From Amblyornis subalaris (Eukaryota > Chordata > Aves > Passeriformes > Ptilonorhynchidae): a stretch of DNA of 64,000 bases. Both the position numbers and the translations under genes were made by a program. The stretch lies in the NCBI GenBank assembly GCA_018881555.1, contig JACAXG010000125.1:286680-350679 (forward strand), written 5' to 3'. The notes below the pieces were generated by a model, which worked only from the letters and a program-made list of their open reading frames with translations, searched no databases and was not told the origin of the DNA. Shown piece by piece: positions 28,348-41,893 of this stretch (position 1 is its first letter; each line of letters starts with the position of its first letter).

Positions 28348-28867
28348 TGGAGCAGAATTTGTTATCCTTCAGAAGTGTGCATGAAAGCTGATTTAATTGG
28401 CATCTTTGGCAGTGCTTCTCCCTAAATATGAGCTCTGGTACAGTTTGTGCAGCAGAGAGAACCTTTAATNGTTGTTTAGTTTTTGAGATGTATTTTGTTA
28501 TTATTATTGTTGGAAAATGTACTTGTGTAATTATGTAAACACACATTGAGATATCTCTTATTTTTATTAGAGTGGAAGCGTGCACAGATGTCTTGGCTGA
28601 AGCAGTTCTTAAAGAGAGCTGAGGATTTCACGTGACTTTCCAGAAGGTTCTGTGGCCAGCAGAGCAGTTCCCTGCAGTGAGTGACATTGGCAGGGTCCAG
28701 TTTGTGCCTGAGCTGAAAAGCTTTTTGCAGATGTGACATTGGAGCACCCTGGGATAAGGAAGGATGGGTGAGAGCCTGGAATTACCATTCCAAAAAAAGC
28801 TCCCCATAGCACTGGGATGCTTTGTGAAGTTTTTTCCAGCTTTTCCCAAGGTAGCACTGCTTCGTCT

Positions 28868-29032
28868 CAGGGTTGTAGCTGGATTCCCTGGATCCCTGGG
28901 AGTGTCCAAGGCCAGGTTGGAAGGGGCTTGGAGCAACCTGGGATAGTGGGATGTGTCCCTGCCCATGGGGCTGGAACTGGATGGGGCTTTGAGGCCCTTC
29001 CAACCCAACCCATTCCACGAATCCCTGAACAC
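28868..29032 (+). mobile_element. CR1 LINE 3' fragment
   Basis: GGATCCCTGGGAGTGTCCAA, CCTGGGATAGTGGGATGTGT, then CCATTCCACGAATCCCTGA at the 3' end. Confidence 0.85.
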
Positions 29033-30861
29033 ACCGAAATTAGGAGCACATGTCCATATATTTGGGGTTTCTGCTGTGAACTGGAGACCCTTTCCCCCAG
29101 ATCCATTGTGTCATTATTGAATATTGAAGCACAATTCCCACTGACTCTGCTTGGAGCGGGGAACGCTCTGCACTCCTCCGGGTTCTGGATCACGAGGATG
29201 ATCCTGCAGTTCCTGGGCAGGTGTGAGGCCTCACCCGAGGGTGCCTTGCCGGGAACTCGTCCGAGCACACGGAGGCAGCCCCGCGTTTGCCCTGCACGGG
29301 CAGAGTTGGCCAGACCTNAGCCACTTGGTGTCCTGTTCTCCTGGGAATCCGTGAGCCCCCGGAGCAGGAGCCGTCCGGCTCCCCTCTGCCTGCACCTGCC
29401 CGCAGAGTCTTGCCTGGAGCGACTTTGGCAGGGAAAAACAGGGAATTTGAATCCATAGGGCAGCACTTAACAGCCCAACCAACCCCCCTCGTTCTGCCGC
29501 TCTCTGTGCACTTTGCAGCTTCCCGACAAAGCACCAGGAAATCCAGCACTGGAACCGTTCCATCCACTGATGGATAAGCTNCTTCCCAAAGATGTGTGAT
29601 AACAACCTTCGTTCTGAGGGGCTTTATTTTCCGGTCAGCTTCCCAGCTTTAATATTCCCCCGAATTTTTAGCCTTTTGCTGGATGTTGGGACGCTGCAGC
29701 GCGCCGACCTTGCTTGAAATTGGCAGGGCCGGAACCGTTGGAAAACTCCAGGTATTTATATTTTTTGTTCCCTCCTGCCAGAGCCCTAAATAGGCAGCCA
29801 GCTGCATTTTTCACGAGCCTCAGAAAGAAAAGCCAGGTGAAAAACGAGGGNCTCATGGAGAATTGCCGAAGCACCCGATTGCAGGTTGGATTCCCGAGGC
29901 AAATATTTAAAAATAGAAGGAGTGTGAGGCAGCTTTGCTCCTTATTTACTCCTCAGAGGTGGAGTGGTGGATGCTTCATCCCCAACTTCTGTGAGAAACC
30001 CCAGGGAATGGACCGTTCCCATAAAAATGACTCAGGGAGCGATGGAGGCAGNCGGATACCAGCAGGAAGCTGTTCCCGGAGAGCTTCCAGCCATCCCAAA
30101 GCTGCTGACTCAGAGCTGGTGCTCTCCAAGCCTCCAGTGTTTGTGGAGGTGGGGAATTCGCCTTGGATCCTTGGCAGCGTCGCCTGAGCTGCATTTTGTT
30201 GTTCGCAGGCTGCACCAAACCGCTCGCTGTGGATTTTTTTGGGGTGGAAAACCCCAGCCTTTGGCGTTCCGGGCTGTAATTTCCAGCGTTTCACGTGGAG
30301 TTTGGGATGAATTGGAGTGGGTTTGTGTAAGAGAAACTGCAGTTTTTCTGCTCTGCTCTGACAATGAGTCCCTGTCCAGTAACTCTTTGCTGTTACTGGG
30401 TGAGATTCCAAGAGCTGATAACAAAATCCTTTTTGTCTCCAAGGAACTTAGAAAAAAAATGGATTCTCCTGAGGATTTGATGGAGGGAGAGAAGCTGTTA
30501 TTGCTTGTCTGTGTTTTTAGGTCTGTTGAGGCTCATCCTTGGCTTCCCACGATGGAAATGAAAATGTTTCTGTGCTGCCTTCATTTGTTCCCCTTCCCCT
30601 CGGGTGCTCTGGAGGCCTTGGGGGGTTGTAAAGGTGCTGAGCTGAGCTAAAGACCACGAGGCAAGGAGTGCATTGTTATTTTCGTTTAATTCTCTATTTT
30701 TGGACTCTGAAAATCCACTTGGGAAGTTCAGGCCTGAGGAGCCACAAGGAGGTAGTGAAGTGTCACTTTGTTTGGGTGACAAATGACAGCACTCAGGGAC
30801 ATTGGCTGCNACTGTTTGGGAATGATTCTGCTGGATCGCTCTGGAAAATCAGAATATACAG

Positions 30862-31105
30862 CAGTGACAGTGTGAGGACAAGAGGAAACTCCCTCAAGCT
30901 GTGCCAGGGGAGGTTTGGGTTGGATATTGGGAAAATTCCTTCATGGAATGGCACAGCCCTGGCACAGTGGTGGAGTCCCCGTCTCTGGAGGGGTTTAAAA
31001 TCCATGTGGATGTGGCACTTGGGGTCGTGGGCAGTGCTGGGAATGGTTGGACTCCATGGGCTCTGAGGTGGTTTCCAGCCGAAATCATTCCATGATTCCA
31101 TGGAG
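30862..31105 (+). mobile_element. CR1 LINE fragment
   Basis: GACAAGAGGAAACTCCCTCA, GGTTTGGGTTGGATATTGGG, GTGGATGTGGCACTTGGGGT and the tail ATCATTCCATGATTCCATGG. This is the classical CR1 subtype. Confidence 0.88.
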
Positions 31106-32944
31106 ACCGAAGGCCTCAGCTTGGAAAGGAGCAGCTTGGCAGTGCAGTGATGTCCTGGTCTGGATGAAGGTGAGGGTTTGGTAGGAGGATGAGCCGTTTT
31201 GGGGTGTTCCCGTCGGGATGCAGCTCCCAAGGGCTGGAATGTTGCCTAATTCCCTGTTTCCTGTGTCAGCTTTTGTCCAGCTCTTTTCCTCGTCCAGCAT
31301 CCCTGGGCTCGGGGCTGCTGGGAAGGTCAAACAAGCAACATTTGTGCTCTGATGGATTTTAGATTGAGGTCTAAAAATCTCATTTCCTAGAGGAGTTGGG
31401 GCCTGGGCTTATTCCCACCTTGCCATAATCCCTCTTTCCCAACATCAGCATGAATTTGAGCTGATGGGGGAAAAAAAACCTCTGGAGAGGAGAATAACCA
31501 AGGAACCAAATAAATAATGGCAGAAGTGCTGAATCCCAAACTCCCCTGACTTTTGCTCTCTGTTTAATGCATTTAAATAATGCTGAGATGAGCAGAACAA
31601 ATTGGGCTTCAATGAAGAATTGAGGGAGAAGTTTATTTATTAAAGTCCTGGTGCATCTCATTGCTGGAGAGTGTCCTGTGGAACCTCCCTGCTGCTCCTG
31701 GAATTCACAATTCCCAGCAAATTCATGGGATCTGCTCCTTGTAGCATCACTCTGCAGGGTAGATCACCACTGCAGGTCAGGCTTTGCTGCTTCTTGCCTT
31801 TGGAAAAAGCTCTGGATTAGGGACATTCCAGGTTGGGAAGGGGAAATAAAAAGTCTTTGCTGCTTTCCCAGAGTTAGAAATGGAGCTTCATCCNGGAAAG
31901 TGTCCATGGGAACATCGGAACTGTGGGTCCTGGAGAAATTCCAGAGAGCAGAGGGCATGAAGGAGAAAATAATTNGCATTTTAATAGGGAGAAAAATGAT
32001 GTTTGGGTTTACTGTCCTAATAATTGGCCACTGGATGGGTGCCTGTGGAAAGCTTTGATCTCAAGTTTTCCTTTCAGAATTCCCNGAGAGAGGATTCAGC
32101 TTGACTTTGTTGAGTGGGAAGAGCCCATCTCATTCCAACCACCCAAAAAAGACTGGAATTGGGAGTTTTTGTCATGACTAAGGTCAGCTTTGCTCCTTCC
32201 AGCTTGGTTTAAATGACAGGAATATTTTCCAAACAACCACAGGCAGAGAAGAAGCTTGGAAATCTCCTCCTCATAGATCCTTGTGCTCAGCTTTCCACGT
32301 TTGATACTCCATGTTTTGTTCTCCCCATCACCAGGAATAATCCTTCCAGCACCTTTGACTTGACGTGATGTCATATTTTACCTTTATAAGCAAAATAATA
32401 TTTAATTGTGGTTCTGCTCAGGCTCATCCATCCCTTCCATATGGATAAAAGTGGGAGAGNGTTTGCTGGGACAGACACAGGCAAAGCACTTCCCTCAACA
32501 ACAACAACAAAATGAATTTTGGGGTGTTTTTTTCCCCCTTTTCCCTTCTTTTTTTGCCTCAATAATCCAGGCTTTTGAGCTGGTTTAAATTGGGTTATTC
32601 AGTGCTAATGTTATGCAAGATTCCTGATTAGGGGTGGGGAGTTGGGAGACTTCTTGGAGCGAGGATGGAATTAAAGTAACCGTGGCAACCATTAGAATGA
32701 AAATAGCCTTCCTTGTGTGTCCTGCGAGCACAGGGCTGCATCCATGCCCTCATTCCTGCCCTGGGAAGGGGCTATGGAAAAGCCAGTGCCAACAGGGCTG
32801 ACCGTGCCATCCTCTGTGAGCCTCTCCNGTCGCCAGCCTCCTGTTTTTCCTTGGAAAAGCAGCACCCCTTGGCTCCCTCAGGGTCGGTTCTGGAGTGTTT
32901 CCATCTGTGACGCTCCAGGTGCTGCTGGAGAGCAGAGGGACAGC

Positions 32945-33255
32945 ATGGAATCATGGAATGGTTCAGGTGGGAAAAGCCCTCCAAGGTCACAGAGTCCAAG
33001 CTGTGCCTGATCCCCACCTCATCCCCAGCCTGGAGCACTGAGTGCCATGTCCAGGAATTCCTTGGATGACTCCAGACCTCCCTGGGCAGCCCCTTCCAAG
33101 GCCTGACCACCCTTTCCAGGAGGAAATTCCTGCTGATGTCCAACCTGAGCCTCCCCTGGCACAGCTCGAGGCCGTTCCCTCTTTTCCTGTTGCTGAGGGA
33201 GCTTTAATGTCCCTCTCACCCCAGCCCATTCCATGATTCCACAATGATTCTGTGA
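32945..33255 (-). mobile_element. CR1 LINE fragment
   Basis: 3' end at left (GGAATCATGGAATGGTTCAG), then ATGTCCAGGAATTCCTTGGA and CCTTTCCAGGAGGAAATTCC. A second, separate 3'-like end occurs at the right edge (CCATGATTCCACAATGATTC), read on the opposite strand. Confidence 0.88.
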
Positions 33256-33506
33256 TTCACGGGGGAATAATGGCTGAGAAATCCTTAAATGTCACAGCTG
33301 GGAGCAAAATTCATCTCATGAATTTCCAGGAAAACCTTGGAAGTCTCAAAGCTGCTGTCGTGCCGTGGGACACTTTCAAAACACAAAGCTTTTTTCCTAT
33401 TATTTTTGTTATTTAACCTGTTGTTTATGTGCATCTCGTGTTTATTAAGTAGGATGAGAATATTTGGGAATATTCCTCTCTGCTGCTTTTCAGAGTTGTT
33501 GGAGGC

Positions 33507-33735
33507 CATGGAATCATGGAATGGTTTGGATTGGAAAGGACCTTAAAGATCATCCCATTCCACCCATATCCGTGGGCAGGGACACCTTCCACTATCCTGG
33601 GTTGCTCCAAGCCCCATCCAGCCTGGCCTTGGACACTTCCAGGGATCCTGGGGCAGCCACAGTTTCTCTGGGAATTCTATCCCAGCCGGGAATATCCCAT
33701 CCAAATCCATCCTCTGTCAGTTCAAGGCCCTCTGA
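33507..33735 (-). mobile_element. CR1 LINE fragment
   Basis: GGAATCATGGAATGGTTTGG, ACCTTAAAGATCATCCCATT, CACTATCCTGGGTTGCTCCA, then AGTTTCTCTGGGAATTCTAT. Confidence 0.9.
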
Positions 33736-34179
33736 AAATGTGATTTACAGGAGCCACATCATGTGCAGGCTCAGGCGCTTCTCTTGGAATCTCTGCTCCT
33801 GCTGGACCTAAAGAATCCATCAGGACACGGAAACAAACCCTCCATCCCTGGGAAATGCTTCCCACCCGTTATTTTGTAAATACCTTTCCTGCAGAATGTT
33901 GGAGCTGAACAGGCTCCAAATGGAGGCAGAGGAGGAGGGAAAAGAAAAGGAGAGGGGAAAAAAAGGGGAAACTGGCTTGAAATTCTGATAAATCTCCACC
34001 AGAGGTAGAGGAGAAGCCCAGGAAAGCCATCTGGGTNGGGAAGGCTGCTCCAGAGGCACTTTGGGGTTGTGTGATCAGGAAGGGGAAAGGTTGGGATGAG
34101 CCTCTGGGGAGTGGATTTGGAGCAGAACAGGATTAGAGGAGCGAGGGATGTTTTGGAGATGGATGTGTTTGGTTTTGTA

Positions 34180-34262
34180 CAATCCTGGGATGGTTTGGGC
34201 TGGGAGGGACCTTAAATANTGTGTAATGTCACCCATGCCAAGAGCAGTGTCACACTCGGGGG
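34180..34262 (-). mobile_element. CR1 LINE 3' fragment (degraded)
   Basis: TGGGATGGTTTGGGCTGGGA, then GGGACCTTAAAT and a diverged remainder. Confidence 0.65.
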
Positions 34263-35183
34263 TGCCGGGAGAGCCTGGGTTAGATTGGAACAGAATCATC
34301 CATGGAATTATTCGTGGGAAGCGCCGCAACCTTCCCGTTCCACCTTTGTTTTTGTGCGGTCATCAAATCCTGCTGGAAANCAGGGTGAGGATGGACCCGA
34401 GTGGCACCAAAGAGGGGCAGGAATCTCTCAGCAGGGAGCTGGGGAAAGCATTTCCCTCGGAATGGCTGCGGAAAAGGAGGATCTTGAGAGGCGCATCCTN
34501 CAGCCCCGGAGAGGAGCGGATGAGCGGGTGCCAAAAAGCTCTTTGGAAATGCAAACAAAGCCTGGAGCTTCAAAGGTTGTGTGTCTGCTCCTCAGGTTTG
34601 GAAAAGCGTTCCTGTGGTTACCAAACAAACAGGATCAGACAAAGGCAGGACACGTCAGAGAGCCCGCGAGCTTTCCTGGGAATACAGAGCCCGGGGAGAA
34701 GCTGCCCGGCTGCGCATCGGGACTTGCACGTGGAAAGGGCTTTAGGGAGCTCCAGGCCCTTGCAGATGGTCAGATAGGGAAGTGCTGGGAGCAGGAGTTG
34801 CTCGCTGATCCCAGGAAAAAGGANGAGGAAACCGGAGTTGGGGGATGTGTCTGGGAAGGGAGCTGCTTCCAGGGAGTTGCTTGGCATCCTTCATTTCCAT
34901 CACCAGCAGGCACAGCAGTGTCAGTTCCTGATGGAGAAAAACCACTTTTGTTTTCTCATTCCTGAGCCTCAAACGCAGTGCTGATGGCCTTTTCCTGCTG
35001 TGTGCTTGGATTCCTGGAATGCTGTGCGGGAAAGCTGGAATTGCGGTCTGGGCCTCACCACACGGTCTGAGGCTGGAAGTGCCAGCACCNCTTCCCACCC
35101 AAATGGCAGAGGGAAAACCCGAGGAGTGCCAACCCTCATGGTTCAGGATGGATCCTGAATCCATTCCTCAGCGTGGAAATCTT

Positions 35184-35335
35184 CCACAGGTTGGCCAGAG
35201 AGGTTCTGGACTCTCCATCCCTGGAAGTGTCCAAGGCAGGGACGAGGCTTGGAGCACCCTGGGCTAGNGGAAGGTGTCGCTGCCCATGGCAGGGNTGGCA
35301 CTGGATGGGATTTAAGGTCCTTTCCGTGATCCACT
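35184..35335 (+). mobile_element. CR1 LINE 3' fragment
   Basis: GGACTCTCCATCCCTGGAAG, CTTGGAGCACCCTGGGCTAG, then GGATTTAAGGTCCTTTCC. Confidence 0.83.
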
Positions 35336-36881
35336 CACTCATCCTGGGGTAGGAAGCATTCAGATCCAGGGAAGTCAGGAAGAGAGCAGGAGAAAATCCT
35401 TCCACTTGGCTGAGGGTGGGTTTGGGATAAGCTGGGGCCAATCCCTGCAGCTCTGGGGCAGTGTTTGTGCTGTGCTCTTTGAGGATCATTTGGAATTACA
35501 GGAGGGATGAAATCATGACCAGCTCCATGTTCCAGGAGGGCTCTTTGTCTGGCATCTCACTCCTAACTCCTCGTGCCTTCCCAGCTCCCGAATCTCTCTG
35601 CCGAGTTATTCCCTGCTCCAGATTGTTTTCCTGCCTGGTTTCTTTCCCTGGACACCGGCCAGCCCTTCCCACACCCCAACCCTTCCAGCATCCCCTACAA
35701 ACCCTGGTCCTGTGCGATCCTAAGGATTCGTTTCCGGACATCTGAAGAGTTCTGATGTATCCTGAGAGGATTTGGGTGTGGAGGGAGTTTGCTCCCAGCT
35801 GTGCCGTGCTCACNCTGTTCCGGGATATCTTTTGAGCTTTCTGAAAAAGGAACAACCCCCAGATGCAAAAAAAAAAAAAAGGCTTTAGTTCGTTGTAAAG
35901 CAGTCCTTTTTTTTCTAAAATAACATCGCTGATGACTCAAGCACCCATGAAAGCGTCTGGCAGAATTCTCCAGCTCTGAAGTTCTGGGAGGGATTGCTTA
36001 TAAATGTCATTTTTGTGGGAGTCTCTCCGAGTGGATCCGGGATCTCTGAGTCGGGGCAGAGCCTCAGACCCGCTTTGCAGCTCTGACCGCGGAATTATTG
36101 TGGGTTCCATGCCCTTGGATGAATTCCAGGAGGTTTGGGCTATCTGCTCCCCACGGCAAAGAAGCTGCAGGGCAACTCCGAGTGCCAAGAACTTGCCGTG
36201 CTTTGCCTTTTCGTTTCGCTCCGGCTTTGATTTTTTAATTTTTAATATAAATAAGCTGAACCTTTTTCTGGTTCCTCTGCAGCAGAATGACCACAAATGA
36301 GTCACGAGGCTGCCTGAGCATGTGAGGCCTGTTCCGTGCTCTTTGTGCCACGATGCGTTCTTGGGGTGTCTCATCAAACTGCTCCGACAGCGATCCCAAA
36401 GCAGCTTCTTGGGTCAGCCCCNGGAAAACTCCAACCAAAGGGTGCTTTAGGGCTGGAGTTTGGATTGTAGCATCCTGCCCGATTCCCCGAGTGAGTTTTG
36501 GGTGGGATTTTCAGCTGCTCTTGCTTGGGTTAGTTGAGGAAAGCTGAGTAGGTGTGTGCAGACCCGGGAAGAGCTTCCTGGCCCAGACCCAGGGCAGACA
36601 ATGCTCTCCTTGTGCTGCAGGGACTGGGAGCTGCTTTTCCTCGGATTGTTTGTTCTTTGTTTCCTGCTCTTTGTCGTTTGTCTGCGGGAATTGGGAATTG
36701 GGGCTGCTGGGGGGGATGAAAGGGACGCTTTGGTCTGGNTGGGCTGCAGGGAGGCAGCTCTGCTCCAACACAGCCTGCAGGGTGTGCGATTCCAAGGGTA
36801 AAAATCCAGGACCCTTGGAAACAGCTGGGAATTTGTCCTTCATCCAGCAGGGGGAAGGTGTCNTGGGTTATGTCAATCACG

Positions 36882-37066
36882 TGGTCATGGAAGGGTTTGG
36901 GTGGGAAGGGACCTTAAAGATGATTTTTTTCCGCCCCCTGCCACTATCCCAGGCTGCTCCAAGCCCCATCCAGCCCNGCCTTGGACACTGCCAGGGATCC
37001 AGGGATAACCACAGCCAGCCTGTGCCGGGGCCTCACCACCCTCACAGCCAGGAATTCCTTCCCAAA
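36882..37066 (-). mobile_element. CR1 LINE fragment
   Basis: GTCATGGAAGGGTTTGGGTG, GGGACCTTAAAGATGATT, CCACTATCCCAGGCTGCTCC and CAGCCAGGAATTCCTTCCC. Confidence 0.88.
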
Positions 37067-37671
37067 ATATCACAAATCCAATGACCTTCCCTTTGAGATC
37101 AGGTGAATTCTGCTCTTTCGGTGGTTTCTCTNAAAAATTCCTTAACTGGGTTTGGGAAGAAGATTCCCTAACTGGGTTTGAGAACAAGTNGGGGGTGTGG
37201 TTTTTTTAATTTATTTTCTTATTTTTTTAAATCCTAGTATTATTTTTTTTAATTTTTGTANGCATGACAAGAGATAAACACTGAAGTTTCTTTGCTAGAA
37301 AAGCTTTTCCCTTTCTTTGTGAAGCCTTTTCAGACACGACTGCCTCGAGCTGTCCGTCCCTCTCCGGAGGTCTCAGCAAGAGTTGATGTTTTGGCTGCTC
37401 TAACTCAGCCCAATATGTCAAATTGACATTATCCATATTTTATAGGGATTTAGGAAGCTGCTGGAGTGCTGCCACCTCTGGAAACGGTGACCTTGGGCGG
37501 GAAGGCGAGGCAGAAATGGGGCTGTGAAATCCGGATAAACCTCCGTCCTCTGCCACTTGGGCAAGAGCCTGGAGTCATCCCAGCCCCTTCCTGCTGCTCC
37601 TTGTGGGGTTCCACGCCCTTCCTCGTTTGGGAATCCCGGGATTACCGGGGTTGGTGGAGCCCTCCCAGCCC

Positions 37672-37860
37672 ACGGGGTCCAAGCAGAGCACCGAGTGCCA
37701 CGTCCTGGCGTTCCTTGGACAACTCCAAACCTCCCTGGGCAGCCCCTCCCGAGGCCTGACCACCCTTTCCAGGAGGAAATTCCTGCTGATGTCCAAGCTG
37801 GACCTCTCCTGGCACAGCTCGAGGCTGTTGCTTTGTTGCTCCTTGATTTTTCCGAGGGGA
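37672..37860 (-). mobile_element. CR1 LINE fragment
   Basis: GAGCACCGAGTGCCACGTCC, CTCCAAACCTCCCTGGGCAG, CCAGGAGGAAATTCCTGCTG. The 3' terminus itself is missing. Confidence 0.83.
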
Positions 37861-38804
37861 AAGTTGTGGGATGAGTGGAATGGGTTCCTAAAGGATCCGT
37901 GGGATGCAGAGCTCCGTGGTTCCTTTTCCTCCTCTTCTCCCGGCCTTTCCCTTCTGCTGCCACGAAACTCCTGGATTGGATCGGGCAACCTCCAAACTTT
38001 CACCCATGCTCTGGGTTTTCTGGGATCCCTGAAGTCNCTTGGCAGCAACCTTTGTGGCTGAGATGGTTTTTAATCCACGTAAAGTCAAACTTCGTTGTCT
38101 TTTTTTCAGTTTCCGAGAAATTCGGGAACAGAGGATATGAAAGGTGATAGAATCCATTCCAGAAATAAATGAACTGGAAAGAACATGAGCAAAAAAAACC
38201 CCAATTTTGAGGGGTTAAATGGCTTTTGAGGGTGTTAGAGCAGAGTGGAACTTGAGTCAGCCACTGAGGATTTTCTGTTTGTCTTGAGCTTTCACTGACA
38301 TGATCCCTTTTCTCCATTTTCTCCCTAAAATCCATGGAGATTGTCCCACATCCTCACCAGACTCGGTGCCCAGCAGAGCTGCCACGTCCTGCTCTGTCAG
38401 CCAGGAGAAAAAATTCAAATTTTAGCTTCTTTTTTTTTAGTGCCACAAAGCTTTGCCATCACCATTTCACTGCAGGGACGGGGCTTGGGCTAAATAATTT
38501 ATTATCCGTGGCTTTCGTANGGACACCATGGCTTTGATATTTGGGATTTCAAATAACTTTGGGCTGATTTAAGGCTCTGACCTAAATTCCCCTGAGGTTT
38601 TGCAAGTTGGGGCTGGATGTGCGGAGCTTTGTGTGCTTTGGGGACCTGACTTTCCTGGGAGCTTGGAAAAACAGGATTGAGGTGTCCAAACCCAAAGGTC
38701 TGGATTGGAATGGAATTGTTTCCATGAGCTGCTTTGGCCCAGATAGTAAGATTTATTGATATTTATTTATATTTATTTGGACCCCTGAGCTGGAGTCCAT
38801 TTCT

Positions 38805-39050
38805 CTCATGATCCTGAGACACCTCCCACGATCCCAGGCTGCTCCAGCCTGGCCTTGGACACTCCCAGGGATCCAGGGACAGCCACAGCTTCCCTGGGAA
38901 TTCTATCCCAGCCCCTCCCGACCCTCCCAGCGAGGAATTCCTTCCCCATATCCCATCTATCCCTGCCCTCTGGCACTGGGAAGCCATTCCCTGTGTCCTG
39001 TCCCTCCAGGCCTTGTCCCAAGTCCCTCTCCAGCTCTGCTGGAGCTGAGG
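38805..39050 (-). mobile_element. CR1 LINE fragment
   Basis: CACGATCCCAGGCTGCTCCA, ACAGCCACAGCTTCCCTGGG, AAGCCATTCCCTGTGTCCTG, CTTGTCCCAAGTCCCTCTCC. Confidence 0.88.
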
Positions 39051-40554
39051 GACAATTTCCGGATCCAGTGGCATCAGTGCAGCTCTCCTGATGCCTTCAG
39101 CAATTTGACTTTGCTTCAATTTCACCTTAATTAAAAAATCTGCTCAACTTTTGGTTTTATTTGCAGCCAAGGACTCCCTAAGTGTGTCCGTGGGATGGGC
39201 TGGAAGTAGTTGGGAATGAGATTTCCTTAATAACTGACTTAATGCTGATTTTTTTGTCTTGTTCCCGCTTCTTCCACTCATCATTCCCATTGTTTTCAGG
39301 TCTTAGTGGAGCACTAAGGGAAAAACGGGTGGAATTTTGGGATCCTGGACTCCTGGTCCGCTCCGGCCTCGATTTTCCTCCCTTTTCTATTTTTTTATGA
39401 ACTCTCCACATCAAAGTTTTGCAAGACACCTCATTCCTTGCTCAGCAGCTCGTGTGTGGTTGGGTTTTTTCCTGTCTCTTGGTTCCTGGCCAATTTGTGG
39501 CAAATATCAAACAAATCATTATCCATCCCATTAATCATCCTCGGGATCNGTGTCCTTGTTTTCCCTGGGCGAGCACGCAGGAACAGAAGAGTTGTTTTTT
39601 TTTTTTCTTTTTAATTACTTTTTTTCCCCACTGGCCTCTTTCGATTTCGGCCTTGGCAAGAAGGGCCACAGAAGTGGGGCTGGGAGATGGAATTTTGCAC
39701 AATTCCCTCATCCAGAGGCTCCAAACGAAAGCTGCCCCCGGCCCAGGCCACGCTCCGGATAAAAGCGGGATTTAAGGANGTTCCACACTGAAAATATTCC
39801 ATTTCCTGTCATTCCCCACCTCGTTTCGCTCTCCTCCATTCACCCCTGGATTTCCAAAGCTCCTGCTTGGATTTATTTGCAGATCTGGGTTGTGATCATC
39901 CATCATTCCCGGAGCTTGGCTGCGTTTTCCGAGGCGGAAACGCCTTCCCTTTTCCTGGGGGTGACTCGCAGGAGACTGCACGCTCCACATAAATAATTTT
40001 CCAATTAGGAAAGGAGCCTGCCNGTGTATCCCATGGGATCTGAGGGGGTGATAAATGCTCCTGCTCCTCCACGCTTGCAGCCGTTTGGGATAATAAACCA
40101 TCCAAACGTGGTTTCCGAAGGATTTTTGCCCGGATTGAATNTTTTTGAGGCTTAAAAAAACCCAAAAATGTGGTGAGGACAAAAGTCCTGGTGTTGTGTT
40201 CTGGTAATGGAAGCCATAACTGCCTGCAGGGCAAGTAGGATTTTATTAAAGGCACGGGGAGGTGGAAAGGGAATCTTTTCTTTGGGATGCTCCAGGAGCC
40301 GGGAAGCCGCCTCGGCTCCNTGCGGCGTCACACAAACTGCTCTTCCTCCTTTATTTATGGCGTGTTTATCCCAGCTCGGAGCGTCCAAAGCCCGGGAATG
40401 CCATCGCTGTGCGGAGCAGAGGTGGCTGGAAATAACCACATTCCCAAAGAAAACGCCTCTCCCGCNGTTGCCTTCCTCGGGAAAGGGAAATGGTGTTTCC
40501 AGAGCCAACCGAAGGCTGGAATCGTCGGGGCTGTGGGCACAAATAAGATGGATT

Positions 40555-40735
40555 TTGGGCAGGAATTCCTGGCTGGGCTGGAATTCCCAGAGAAGCTGTG
40601 GCTGGCGNATCCCTGGCAGTGTCCAAGGGTTGTTGGAGCACCCTGGGATAGCGGGAAGCGTCCCTGCCCGTGGCAGGGGCTGGAATGAGATGACCTTTAA
40701 GCTCCTTCCCGTCCAAACCATTCCCCAATTTTCCC
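40555..40735 (+). mobile_element. CR1 LINE 3' fragment
   Basis: GGAATTCCTGGCTGGGCTGG, CAGAGAAGCTGTGGCTGG, GGGATAGCGGGAAGCGTCCC and the 3' end CCGTCCAAACCATTCCCC. Confidence 0.85.
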
Positions 40736-41765
40736 TCTTCTTCGCGGTGCTGTCAGGCAAGGCTGAAATCCATGGAGAACCAACTCCCAGCAGCCTGGCT
40801 GCGCTTGTGAGCAGAGCAGAATTCCGGAGCGATCCCCCTGCCCTGCTCCTGGTGTATTTCCAGCTGAGAACATCCAAGCAGAACCAAGTCCTGCCCCGTG
40901 TTTCATTTCTTGGAGCCTGGAGACGACTTCTCCTTTCTTCTTCCACCCTCCCAGCCCGTGACATGGCAAAATCCCGCCCTCTGCATCCCTGAAATGTTAC
41001 ACCTGAAGGCAAAACGTAGGGAAAAAAACCCCTTCCAGCCTCTGATTTTAGCAGATTTTCATGCTCACGCAAACACAGGTAACTTTGCCATTTTTTGGCA
41101 AAAAACCCCAGATTTTTCTGACGTTTGGGGCTTGGTTAGAGCAGCAGCTGCTGCTCTGGCCTGGACTCCGCCGCTTCCATCAGCATTCCCGACGTGAATC
41201 CCACCTTGAGCGGTGCCACGCTCGTCCCTCCCCGTGCCGAGGAGCTGTTTTTAGCAGGAGGAATTACGCAGCTCTCGGGAAAAGGTTTCTATTCCAGCAG
41301 CAGCTGCTATTTCCGCGCTCGCTTCCCGCGTTATTAGGATCCTTAAAATCGCTTTTANGAAAGCTCTGGCGTCAGCAGGTGCCTGCTACCAGAAGTGCCT
41401 GCAGTTCTTGCTCCCCTTAAACAAAACAAAGCAAAAAAAAAAAGGCAAAAAGCTTCGAAATTGGAAAATTGGGATTTTTTTGGGGCTTCAAAAGTTGCAG
41501 ATGGAAGGTCTGGTTGGGGCCTGACGCAAGCAAATGCTTGGAGTCATAAATACAGCACAAACCTCTGGTTAATTCATCAATAATCTTGATTTTTAATGGT
41601 TTTTTTCCTGCTTGTTTTTATCAGCCAGACCTTGAGAGCATGAAGCAAAAGCTTCAGTCATGTAGGGGAGCGAGAAGTTGATTTTTGATTTGTTTCTCTC
41701 TAAGTCCATCTCCTGCGACGAGCTGGGTGTCCCTCAAATATTCTTCCCTCTTCCATGTATTTTTT

Positions 41766-41893
41766 AGGAATCTCTTTGCCCAGAGAGGTTGTGGATTCTC
41801 CACCTCTGGGAGCGTCGGACAGGGCTTGGACAGTGGCAAAAAATCGTCTTTAAAGTCCCTTCCAACCCCAAACCGTTCCATGATTCCGTGATG
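41766..41893 (+). mobile_element. CR1 LINE 3' fragment
   Basis: GCCCAGAGAGGTTGTGGATT, TCTTTAAAGTCCCTTCCAAC, CCGTTCCATGATTCCGTGAT. Confidence 0.85.
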
